Positions 8,559 through 15,466 of a DNA stretch of 38,557 nt are shown in pieces. This stretch comes from Pseudomonadota bacterium (GTDB lineage: Bacteria; Desulfobacterota; Syntrophorhabdia; Syntrophorhabdales; Syntrophorhabdaceae), in contig JAPLKC010000118.1 of assembly GCA_026388255.1 (NCBI GenBank), forward strand, positions 1 through 38,557. The letters run 5' to 3'. The translations under genes were made by a program, and so were the position numbers. The notes below the pieces were generated by a model. The model had not been told where the DNA came from. It did no database searches and was given only the letters and a program-made list of their open reading frames with translations. The first letter of the stretch is position 1, and each line of letters opens with the position of its first letter.

Positions 8559-9152
8559 CTTCACCGATTCCCACTTCATCTCATACTTCTGTATATCCGG
8601 ATGAGAGACTATCAGGTGCCAGACTACACCCTGAAATGCTTCCGTGTGGGGTGTCACTGTTTCTGGGCTAATAGTTGGAATTACAACGCACGCATCAGCC
8701 ACTTTGGCGGTATACCCGCCATCCCTGCCCACAATACCAAAAACTTTTGCTCCAACTTCTTTTGCAAATTGGAGTGCTTTGACAATATTGGGACTAATAT
8801 TCTTTTCAAGATTTCCACCACCAACAGAAAAAACAAAGACACCATCGCTATCCCTTAATCTGCTCCCTTTCAGCCATTTCACAAATGAAGAATCCCATCC
8901 ATCATCGTTTATTCTTGCGGTGAGCTCTGATATATTATCTGTCGGGGCATAAGACTCGATACCGGCGATTTTGCGAAAATCATTCACTGCATGGGATGCA
9001 TTTCCTGCACCGCCACCCACTCCAACAAAGAACAAGCGTCCACCGTTTTTTCTTATATCCACCAGCAGGACGATCATCTTCTCAATCTGCCCTCTAGCAA
9101 TTCCATCAACAACTTTATGGACTTCATTCAGATACTGTTCTATATATTTCAC
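8553..9152 (-). CDS. SIS-domain sugar-phosphate isomerase, GmhA-like
   Basis: A 199-residue single-SIS-domain protein resembling D-sedoheptulose-7-phosphate isomerase. It has the phosphate-binding loop FVGVGGGAGNASH near residue 42, SVGGGN near 114 (normally SxSGxS/N), and TPHTEAFQGVVWHLIVSH near the C-terminus, where GmhA carries catalytic His/Gln residues. GmhA converts sedoheptulose 7-phosphate into D-glycero-D-manno-heptose 7-phosphate, the first step of heptose activation. An HddA-like kinase (19301-20302) and a nucleotidyltransferase (11911-12774) are in the same locus. The loop sequence differs from classical GmhA (GNGGSAADA), so another ketose phosphate is possible. Confidence 0.8.
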   Translation of the reverse strand: MKYIEQYLNEVHKVVDGIARGQIEKMIVLLVDIRKNGGRLFFVGVGGGAGNASHAVNDFRKIAGIESYAPTDNISELTARINDDGWDSSFVKWLKGSRLRDSDGVFVFSVGGGNLEKNISPNIVKALQFAKEVGAKVFGIVGRDGGYTAKVADACVVIPTISPETVTPHTEAFQGVVWHLIVSHPDIQKYEMKWESVKP

Positions 9153-9164
9153 TTTCCCTCCCTT

Positions 9165-9310
9165 ATTTCGTAAAACGTAAATCGTAATTCGTAAATAGTT
9201 ACAAATATTTCCCGTTTCACAGTACTTCTCTTTCTTCGGTTTCTCTCATTTTTTCAAACATTTCACGATTAACGATTAACGGTCTTCCACGTCTCACGAC
9301 CTTTCACCTT
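9165..9310. repeat. Repeat-rich gap before the SIS isomerase gene
   Basis: Units related to cgtaaaacgtaaatcgtaattcgtaaatag, cgattaacgattaacgg and ccttt(a/c)accttgtacctttcacc, with no gene. The 3' edge overlaps the last codons of the phosphofructokinase gene, giving it a Lys/Gly-rich tail. Confidence 0.8.
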
Positions 9311-10517
9311 TATCCTTTAACCTTGTACCTTTCACCTTTCCGACGCCATATTCCACCCTCGGCAACTCATCTACTATGGTAGACAAATATTTTTTGCCCT
9401 GATTGGTTACGGTGAGTGTTAGCGGGTCATAGAATCTTTCATCCACAAATCGATGGAGTTGTTCAAAATCGTTGATTCTATCAAGCGGGAAATCGCCAAC
9501 ACGAAAACCTTCATTGCCTCTCTGGACGGTCAGTAAAACCTGCCCTTCGAATCCCTTACTGAATGACTTAACAGCAGCGCCTCCAAGCCTGTGCGCCCAT
9601 GTCAAGTCGAGCATGTTGGGGTTTCCCGAACGGTAGAAATAGGATGGATTGACGGCATTCACATTGCGTGTATCGAAATAACGCTTCAAGTCTTTCTTGA
9701 GCCGTGTTACAAGTACCTCTGCGCTTCCCTTAAATCTGGGATGACCAAAATCATCCATCTCGCTATCATCAGCGCTCATGTAACTGCCATCCTCAAATCG
9801 TGCCCCTTCAGCAACAACAATGATCACGTTCCTTTCCTGCTCAAATCTATGTGCTACTTCTTCCAAAAAAATGTCGTATTTCAATGGAAATTCAGGAATT
9901 ATGATAAAATCCGGGTGACCCATAGACGATGCCAGGGCCAGCCAACCTGCATGCATACCCATAGACTCAACAACAATGATCCGCTCATGGGAATAGGCAG
10001 TTGTACGTAACCCCTCACTCAAGCTTACAAAAGACGATATCTTCTCCGCAGCCGTTGGGTACCCGAGGGTAAAGTAGTTTAAAATACTATCGGCTGCAAT
10101 CTTTTGGTCTTCATTTGTAATCTTCCCCACATCATTGTCGATAGTCTTGGTGATCAATATTTGCGGGACATCAGGGAGGTCAAAAGCATTGGACAGTGTA
10201 TCCTCGCCCCCGATAACAATAAGCCCCTCTATTCCGAGGGTACACAGGTTCTCTCTTGCCTTCTCAATGTCGCCCGGTATCTTCTTGAGCCTCGCCCTGG
10301 AGGATTTCAATATTGTTCCGCCAATCTTTGGCCGGATCCTCACTGTCTTGAGGTCTACATACCTGTTTTCAACAACTCCTTCCCAGCCTTTCAGAAAACC
10401 GATGAGGTCAATATCGGATATTGCGCAGGCCTCACTCACCGATGATATCAAAACGTTAAGAGGAGGGACATCCCCTCCTCCGGTCAGTATTCCAATTCTT
10501 TTCTTTGCCTTAGTCAT
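9294..10517 (-). CDS. Phosphofructokinase family protein, PPi-dependent type by motif
   Basis: A 407-residue PfkA-fold protein. GGED at 103-106 and KTIDND at 124-129 replace the GGDG and GTIDND of ATP enzymes. A lysine before TIDND is the accepted mark of pyrophosphate-dependent forms. Unusual positions are GGGDVPPLN at 13-21, where GGD(A/C)PGxN is normal, and ESMGMHAGW, where MGR normally supplies a substrate-contacting arginine. Together they hint at a non-standard sugar phosphate. PPi-PFKs from other bacteria are known to phosphorylate sedoheptulose 7-phosphate, which would fit the adjacent transaldolase and GmhA-like genes; that link is inference. The last ~15 residues (KGTRLKDKGERS) come from repeat DNA. 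Confidence 0.85.
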   Translation of the reverse strand: MTKAKKRIGILTGGGDVPPLNVLISSVSEACAISDIDLIGFLKGWEGVVENRYVDLKTVRIRPKIGGTILKSSRARLKKIPGDIEKARENLCTLGIEGLIVIGGEDTLSNAFDLPDVPQILITKTIDNDVGKITNEDQKIAADSILNYFTLGYPTAAEKISSFVSLSEGLRTTAYSHERIIVVESMGMHAGWLALASSMGHPDFIIIPEFPLKYDIFLEEVAHRFEQERNVIIVVAEGARFEDGSYMSADDSEMDDFGHPRFKGSAEVLVTRLKKDLKRYFDTRNVNAVNPSYFYRSGNPNMLDLTWAHRLGGAAVKSFSKGFEGQVLLTVQRGNEGFRVGDFPLDRINDFEQLHRFVDERFYDPLTLTVTNQGKKYLSTIVDELPRVEYGVGKVKGTRLKDKGERS

Positions 10518-10793
10518 TAGATATCAGATAGTGGATAACAGATGGTGGATGGAGAGTCAGAGATGGTGGATGACAGACGGTAGATGGTAGATGGTAGATG
10601 GTAGATGAAGGATAGTAGATCTCGTTACGTTTTTGTTATTATCTGTCATATGTCGTATGCCATCTCTTATTTACGGTATTTACCATTTTACGTTTCACGT
10701 CTCACAGCCTTTTTCCTCTCACCTTTTTCCTCTCACCTTTCTCCTTGTACCTTATTCCTTTCTCCTTGCTTCTCACGTCTTACGTCTTACCTC
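10518..10793. repeat. 276-bp intergenic block of short tandem and dispersed repeats
   Basis: Four exact copies of ggtagat (10579-10606) sit within degenerate agatggtggatgacag-type units, followed by cctttttcctctcacc-type units up to 10793. I see no gene, hairpin terminator or clear promoter in it. Frames that are open on the plus strand here are only repeat translation. Confidence 0.85.
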
Positions 10794-11816
10794 TCACACA
10801 CGTCCCTTAGCCATTTCACTTTTTATATACTCAATTGCATTCACAAGACCTGCCTGAATATCGGTTTTCGGTGCCCAACCTAAATTTTTTGCTTTTGTTA
10901 TGTCAGCAAGTGTAATCTGGGCTTCCCCGGGCAAGTCAGGCATCAGCAGGGGCTCAGTATGAATGCCCAGAAGGTCACTCACCATCCGGTAGATATCATT
11001 CACTGAATAGTTTACGCCGGCACCGAGGTTATATACGTGGCCATCAGTTCGTTTGTCGGTCAGACACATCATATGGAAATCATTGATATCATCAACATAG
11101 ACAAAATCGCGCTTCTTCTCGCCAGTACCGTAAATGGTTGGTTGCTCTCCTTTTAAGAGCTTGATAATAAAGGCACTCATCACCGGTGGAATAGTGCGCC
11201 TGTAATCCTGCACAGGGCCGTAGACACAAAAGTATCTTAAAGCCGTAAAACTAAGGCCGTGATTCGTGATTCGTGATTCGTTATTGGTTGATGATTTACC
11301 AAGATCAGATACATCTGAGATCTGACATCTACTATCAGACATCTGACCGCCATAAAACCGCGCATAGGTCTCTGCGAAATACATTGTGGCCAGTTTGCTC
11401 ACAGCATAAAAACTCTCCGGCTTCACTTCGCTTTCCGGGGTAGGCAATACGGAACTGCCTTCGTACATGGCTGAAGACTCAGCATAGACAACCTTATTTA
11501 CCTTTCCCTGCCGGGCTGCTTCAAAAACATTCACAGTTCCCATTACATTAATATCTGCCGTTTCAACAGGGTCATTCTGGCAATCGGCTATACAGTTCTT
11601 CGCCGCAAAATGAAAAACAACGTCCACATCCGAATAAAGTGAATACATCCCTTTATCCCGAATATCCATCTGATAAAAATCCACGCCTTCCGGTATATTC
11701 TCCTTCAATCCATAGGCCAAGTTATCAATCCCGACAACGCGATGCCCCTCTTTCAAGAGCCTGTCGGCCAGATTCGACCCGATAAATCCTGCAACACCTG
11801 TAATTAATATTTTCAT
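10794..11816 (-). CDS. NAD-dependent epimerase/dehydratase (extended SDR)
   Basis: A 340-residue nucleotide-sugar epimerase/dehydratase-like enzyme. It has the Rossmann motif GVAGFIGSN at 7-15, D31 after the second strand (NAD preference), FHFAAKN at 68-74, active-site Y137xxxK141 (YAVSK), RYFCVYGP and GTGEKKRDFVYVDD. It acts in the cytoplasm on an NDP-sugar, but epimerase versus dehydratase cannot be read with certainty. An insertion at about residues 158-188 is encoded by three gtgattc units (11259-11279) and related sequence, between YARFYGG and the core strand FTALRYFCVYG. It lies just downstream of a sugar nucleotidyltransferase gene, which probably supplies its substrate. Confidence 0.88.
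   Translation of the reverse strand: MKILITGVAGFIGSNLADRLLKEGHRVVGIDNLAYGLKENIPEGVDFYQMDIRDKGMYSLYSDVDVVFHFAAKNCIADCQNDPVETADINVMGTVNVFEAARQGKVNKVVYAESSAMYEGSSVLPTPESEVKPESFYAVSKLATMYFAETYARFYGGQMSDSRCQISDVSDLGKSSTNNESRITNHGLSFTALRYFCVYGPVQDYRRTIPPVMSAFIIKLLKGEQPTIYGTGEKKRDFVYVDDINDFHMMCLTDKRTDGHVYNLGAGVNYSVNDIYRMVSDLLGIHTEPLLMPDLPGEAQITLADITKAKNLGWAPKTDIQAGLVNAIEYIKSEMAKGRV
11259..11350. repeat. 7-bp repeats inserted in the epimerase gene
   Basis: Three exact copies of gtgattc at 11259-11279, then tcagatacatctgagatctg-type units to 11350. They are in frame and translated as a polar segment (NNESRITNHG and flanks) absent from normal family members as I know them. Confidence 0.85.
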
Positions 11817-11825
11817 ATCACCTCG

Positions 11826-11940
11826 AAAAATAGGAACAAGGTAAAAGGTGAAATGTTCAAGGAAAACCTTTTACTTGCTTCTTGTTCATTCGTCCTTCTT
11901 CCTTTTACCTTTAACCTTGATCCTTTATCCTGCCTATTTC
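11826..11940. repeat. Repeat block at the 3' end of the nucleotidyltransferase gene
   Basis: Degenerate aaggtaaaaggtg and ccttttacctttaaccttgatcc units between the epimerase start and the nucleotidyltransferase stop. They supply the last codons (RIKDQG) and the stop codon of the upstream gene. Confidence 0.75.
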
Positions 11941-12774
11941 TTTTGCATACTTATCTGCCTGCTCATAAGCTTCCAATGTATCAATGCCGATAATAGGTTC
12001 ATCCATTTTTACGGCATACAATCTTTCGCCTGCTTCAAGCATCTGTGGAAAAACTTGGTAACTGAAATCCCAGGGAACACCTTCAGGAATGAATTGAAGT
12101 ACCTTCGGGTCCATATACAGGAAACCAGCGTTGACATAATGACTCGTAACCTCTTCCACCTGGGGCTTTTCCACGATTCTCATTATGCGCCCATCCTCCG
12201 CCATCTCAATCATACCGCTATGCGTTACATCTTCCCGCCAGTGGACCGACATTACCGCACAAGCATCATTGCGGGACTGAGGCGTAAGATGTGAAACGTA
12301 AGATGTAAGATGTAACGACTTTGCTTCTTGCCCCTTATCCCTCACGTCTAACGTCTCACCATCTTCTTCCTTTATCCTTTTACCTTGCTCCTTGCTCCTT
12401 GCTCCTTTATCCTCATAAACCTCTCTCAGTTTCCCCAGATCCCACTGACTGAAATTATCGCCGTAGATCATGAAAAAAGGCTCGTCAAAAAAATCCTCTA
12501 CTTTTTTAACAGCGCCTGCCGTCCCTAACAAAACAGGCTCATACGAATAATGGACCTCTAACCCATACCGTGATCCGTCTCCTACAAATGCCTTCACCAT
12601 ATCGGGTAAATAATGGAGATTAATGACACACTTGGTAATACCATGCCTCTTCAGCCAGCTCAAAGTCCAATCAATCAACGGCCTCCCCGCCAACGGCATC
12701 AGACACTTCGGCCGGTTATCCGTCAGGGGTTTTAGCCTGGTTCCCATCCCAGCAGCAAGTATCATAGCTTTCAT
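11911..12774 (-). CDS. Sugar-phosphate nucleotidyltransferase (NTP_transferase family)
   Basis: A 287-residue protein from the ATG at 12774, which begins directly with the nucleotide-binding motif MILAAGMGTRLKPLT. The longer in-frame start at 12819 would only add repeat-encoded residues. Other motifs are RPKCLMPLAGRPL (3-17 residues downstream of the glycine-rich loop), the metal-site IYGDNF at 103-108, and IVEKP. It should couple a sugar 1-phosphate to an NTP in the cytoplasm. HddC-like (heptose) or mannose-1-phosphate guanylyltransferase-like specificity is plausible, but sequence does not settle this. Residues 122-167 are a repeat-encoded insert between the metal-site domain and the next core strand, which may or may not be tolerated. 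Confidence 0.88.
   Translation of the reverse strand: MKAMILAAGMGTRLKPLTDNRPKCLMPLAGRPLIDWTLSWLKRHGITKCVINLHYLPDMVKAFVGDGSRYGLEVHYSYEPVLLGTAGAVKKVEDFFDEPFFMIYGDNFSQWDLGKLREVYEDKGARSKEQGKRIKEEDGETLDVRDKGQEAKSLHLTSYVSHLTPQSRNDACAVMSVHWREDVTHSGMIEMAEDGRIMRIVEKPQVEEVTSHYVNAGFLYMDPKVLQFIPEGVPWDFSYQVFPQMLEAGERLYAVKMDEPIIGIDTLEAYEQADKYAKEIGRIKDQG
12281..12412. repeat. Repeat insert inside the nucleotidyltransferase gene
   Basis: Units gcgtaagatgtgaaacgtaagatgtaagatg, ctcacgtctaacgtctcacc and three copies of ccttgct (12384-12405 region). The whole segment is in frame and encodes about 45 residues, mostly charged or polar. Confidence 0.8.
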
Positions 12775-12788
12775 GGTAAATAAAGGCA

Positions 12789-12827
12789 CAAGGTAAAAGG
12801 AACAAGGTAAAAGGAACAAGGTAAAAG
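12789..12827. repeat. 14-bp tandem repeat upstream of the nucleotidyltransferase start
   Basis: Two full copies and one partial of caaggtaaaaggaa (14 = 2 x 7). They lie directly where the ribosome-binding site and leader of the nucleotidyltransferase gene would be, so copy number could affect its translation. Confidence 0.85.
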
Positions 12828-12886
12828 CTTGCCCTCAAATGATTCTATAAGGAGGTGAAAGGTAACTTCCATTATTCCTATTGTTT

Positions 12887-13240
12887 TTATTTTCCAATAA
12901 AATTTCTTTTTGTTTTAACAAGTCCGCTAATCATAGCAGAAATTTCCGTTGCTTCCTGTATCCATGGATTACCGATACTGCCGTCAATATAGCCAATCTC
13001 TATGCCAATGTATATTTGCGTCCTCAATTCCCCGCACGAACCTTTTGCATAAGACAAAAATGACAAACATTCCTCTTGAGACTCTCTTTCGAACCCTTCT
13101 GCAATATTACTCGGCACAGAAAGGCCGGATCGGGTAATTTGATCCCTGAATCCATAATCTTTCAGGTTGCTAAAATATTTATATATTTCCGCGCTCAGCC
13201 GGGAAGACCTTTTCCATACCTCCAAATCTTCAAATCTCAT
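12887..13240 (-). CDS. Four-helix-bundle protein (23S rRNA intervening-sequence protein family), second copy
   Basis: A 117-residue protein with family motifs FEDLEVWKRSSRLSAEIY, ITRSGLSVPSNIAEGFERES and FLSYAKGSCGELRTQI. It is clearly related to, but diverged from, the one at 8093-8461, so the two are separate acquisitions rather than a recent duplication. It sits between an oxidoreductase pseudogene and the nucleotidyltransferase gene with repeat DNA on both sides (12789-12827 and 13255-13345). Function is unknown; nothing ties it to glycan synthesis. Confidence 0.9.
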   Translation of the reverse strand: MRFEDLEVWKRSSRLSAEIYKYFSNLKDYGFRDQITRSGLSVPSNIAEGFERESQEECLSFLSYAKGSCGELRTQIYIGIEIGYIDGSIGNPWIQEATEISAMISGLVKTKRNFIGK

Positions 13241-13254
13241 CCTTCCCCACTGTC

Positions 13255-13345
13255 CTTTTCTTTTTCATCCTTGCTTTTTTGCCTGCCTCTTTATCCTTGT
13301 TCCTTCTGTCTTGATCCTTTAACCTTTTACCTTGATCCTTATCGT
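13255..13345. repeat. Repeat block between four-helix-bundle gene and oxidoreductase pseudogene
   Basis: Pyrimidine-rich units of the atccttgttcc/atcctttaaccttttacc type. They run into the final codons of the oxidoreductase gene (IRIKVKG). Confidence 0.75.
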
Positions 13346-14399
13346 TCGCCCTTCTGCCGATGACTGATAAATCGCTTCTATTACCTCGTTTGCCCGCAAC
13401 CCGTCGATACCACTACCAACCGGTTGTCTTTTTTCTTCTATGGCTGAAATGAATTCCTGCCACTCCATTTTCCAGCTTATATCTTCAGGAGGAAATTCAA
13501 ATCGCTGGATATCCGGAACACCACCCTCTTTTTTTCTTCTCCCGAATTCGAGAGTCTCTGGCCCGTAGCTTCCCCCCAACCCTTCTATCCGCAAATATCC
13601 ATCGGTTCCAAAAACCTCAAACGAAAATATGTTCTTCCAGTTTGTCCAACTCACATGGAACGAAGCCGTTACATCGCTCTCAGTTTTCAATATGGCAAAG
13701 GCATTATCCTCGACTTCCATATTCCAGAATTTCGTCTCAACTTTTCCATACACTTCTTTTACTTCTCCACCAAACCATCGTATCAGGTCAATGACATGAA
13801 CACCCTGATCGAGGAGTTCACCGCCTCCGCATAAATCCTTTGATGCCCTCCATTCATTCTCCATACCGGGACGGCCGCCACGCCCTCCAAATAGCAGGAT
13901 GAAAACGATGGTTGAAACCAGTTTTGAGGACAGTGAACAGTGAACAGTGAACAGTAATCGGTAAATTATCAAAGGTGTTTGATGTGCTATTTGCTTTTCC
14001 TGGTTTGTTATCGTTTGCAGCTAACTGTTTGCTCCTTACTGTTTGCTGTTTACTGTTCACTGTTAACGATTCACTATTCGCGGCCCGTACGATCTGTGCT
14101 GCTTCACTTGCGTTGCGTCCAAGCGGCTTCTCGGCAAGAACATGCTTACCCATCTTAAGCGCCTGGATGGCAATATCTCTGGCATATTTGTTTACCACGG
14201 CTATTATGACAATGTCGCAGTCCGCTTCCAAAAAAAGCTCGTCGTATCGTTCGTAAAATTTACAGGAAAAATCAAAGGCAAATTTTCCGCCTGTCGCCCA
14301 ATCAACATCACAGCACGCAATAAGCACGCCGGAATCGTCAAGCGCCAGAGCCCTTTTTTTCCCGATCGGACCGCAACCTATTATGGCAATTTTATTCAT
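13319..14399 (-). pseudogene. Broken Gfo/Idh/MocA-family NAD(P)-dependent oxidoreductase
   Basis: Two frames together make one dehydrogenase. The upstream part (14399 to ~13870) has the Rossmann motif IIGCGPIGKKRA, the catalytic-type AEKPLGRN and GFNHRFHPAIWRA. The downstream part (~13880 to 13319) starts with GGRGGRPGMENEWRASKDL and continues through GGGELLDQGVHVIDLIRWF to a normal C-terminus. Between HPAIWRA and GGRGGRPG the family normally has about 25 more residues, so a short deletion with a frameshift has occurred near 13865-13880. Upstream of that, residues encoded at 13925-14085 are a repeat-derived insert. The family normally oxidises or reduces sugar nucleotides or inositols. As written it cannot give a full-length enzyme; a sequencing error would not explain the missing residues. 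Confidence 0.8.
13925..14090. repeat. 7-bp repeats inside the oxidoreductase pseudogene
   Basis: Three exact copies of cagtgaa (13931-13951) plus a degenerate fourth, then separate runs of ctgtttgctgtttactgttcactg type at 14038-14075. They encode SLTVNSKQQTVRSKQ- and TVHCSLFTV-like peptide. Confidence 0.88.
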
Positions 14400-14676
14400 T
14401 TATCCTTGCCATTTGCCCTTTCTCCTTTAACCTTACTCCTCACAATCTTTCTCGTCACCCGTTGAACTCAACATGTATTATATTCATATGTCAACTAAAG
14501 TACAGCACATAAAATATACCACAATAATTATCACAACTAACTGATATAATTACTTATATTCTTGGTAGACAACCCCGGATATAGTAAACTTGCTTCTGCC
14601 AGGTAACCAAAGTCATACCAGAAATAACCAGAAGGAATATAAACTCAACAAAGCACTTTATAACCTCATAAAAACT
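14400..14676. other. AT-rich intergenic region without a recognisable gene
   Basis: After a short repeat-like stretch (14400-14440, ccttgccatttgccctttctcc type), this is AT-rich unique DNA. On the minus strand it holds TTGACA (14494-14489) and TATAAT (14482-14477) only 6 bases apart, too close for one promoter. I see no strong terminator hairpin. It is the longest gap in the left half without repeats, so it may hold a promoter for the 14399-to-3144 genes, which I cannot place. Confidence 0.4.
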
Positions 14677-15066
14677 TTACCACGGGTTTTCAAAATCCAT
14701 TGGGGTATAATCATGATTCCTTTCATTCCAGTATGTTGTCCCTGCAGCATCCTGACGTTTGAGGGAAATGAAATCACCGTGAAACACCCGGTACAAAAAA
14801 GCAATGGGCGTTAAAAACACAAAATATATTACCGTGAGAACCACACGTGTGCTTATGCCGCCCAGAATCGCGGAAAACTTCAGCCATGCATGTGTAATAC
14901 GGATCGAAAGGCCCTTAAGAAAAATTCCGATAAAGAGAAGGCATAAAGCGATATAAAGCAATGCGTTGAGTTTAAAAAACAGACCAGCAGCAATAGAGAC
15001 CAAGGCCAGGACAGCCATTGTTTCCAAGGCGATGCGGTCAGGATTCTTTTCTTTAAGTATGAGCAT
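14677..15066 (-). CDS. SxtJ-type membrane protein
   Basis: A 129-residue protein with three to four hydrophobic segments (about 15-50 and 65-95) and the C-terminal pattern TYWNERNHDYTPMDFENPW, recognised from small SxtJ-family membrane proteins. These are typically found directly next to NodU/CmcH-type carbamoyltransferases and DUF5989 proteins, as here. Role unknown; a membrane partner of the carbamoylation step or of export is inferred from conserved neighbourhood. The start at 15066 is 33 bases after the DUF5989 stop and has a purine-rich GGAG upstream. Confidence 0.8.
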   Translation of the reverse strand: MLILKEKNPDRIALETMAVLALVSIAAGLFFKLNALLYIALCLLFIGIFLKGLSIRITHAWLKFSAILGGISTRVVLTVIYFVFLTPIAFLYRVFHGDFISLKRQDAAGTTYWNERNHDYTPMDFENPW

Positions 15067-15099
15067 TCAAAAACTCCATATCTCCCGCGGTAACCATTC

Positions 15100-15246
15100 C
15101 TAAAAAAGCGTGTAAATAAAAGGTGCTATTGCCGAACCGCTGAAAATAATAAGCAGGCTGAACAAGAGCAATAGAATGATGATGGGCAGCAGCCACCATT
15201 TTTTTCTTTCTCTTAAAAAGTTCCATAAATCTTTCAAAAACGACAT
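15100..15246 (-). CDS. DUF5989-family small membrane protein (48 residues)
   Basis: A tiny gene read from the second ATG of an atgaATG overlap, with GGAGGT positioned upstream. The peptide starts MSFLKDLWNFLRERKKWWLL, continues with a single Ile/Leu-rich membrane segment and ends GSAIAPFIYTLF. This is the standard layout of DUF5989 proteins that accompany carbamoyltransferases and SxtJ. The first ATG (15250) opens a longer frame without family resemblance, so the second start is the real one. Expected in the inner membrane; biochemical role unknown. Confidence 0.9.
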   Translation of the reverse strand: MSFLKDLWNFLRERKKWWLLPIIILLLLFSLLIIFSGSAIAPFIYTLF

Positions 15247-15296
15247 TCATACCTCCACGCCATAACTTTAACCCGGATTTATCATTAGAATCATAT

Positions 15297-15446
15297 AGGT
15301 GTCGGACCATCCCTCTCAAACACGCCCTTAAATGCTGGATTAGGGAGTCTGGATTATGGATTATTTTTTTTAATCCTTAATCCTTTAATCCTTAATCCCA
15401 ACCCCCTGCACCTCTCGACGGTTTGCTCCGGGATACTCCGACACCT
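15297..15446. mobile_element. Possible 150-bp inverted-repeat (MITE-like) element
   Basis: The ends are near-perfect 17-bp inverted repeats: aggtgtcggaccatccc (15297-15313) and gggatactccgacacct (15430-15446), matching at 15 of 17 positions when one is reverse-complemented. The interior has aatccttaatcc-type short repeats and no coding frame. No target-site duplication is evident. It lies between the carbamoyltransferase and DUF5989 genes, which are normally adjacent. Confidence 0.5.
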
Positions 15447-15466
15447 TCCTAACGACATATTCGGGT

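Noticed and set aside
8487-8858. Plus-strand open frame of 123 codons
   Set aside because: Its first third is repeat DNA and the rest is antisense to the SIS isomerase gene.
10605-10883. Plus-strand open frame of 92 codons
   Set aside because: It is translated repeat DNA running into the reverse strand of the epimerase gene; no ribosome-binding site and no family-like sequence.
14477-14494. TTGACA and TATAAT boxes on the minus strand
   Set aside because: They are 6 bases apart, not the 16-18 needed for a sigma-70 promoter.
15053-15319. Longer open frame over the DUF5989 region
   Set aside because: Its peptide has no family resemblance; the frame from the second ATG at 15246 reads a perfect DUF5989 protein with a good ribosome-binding site.
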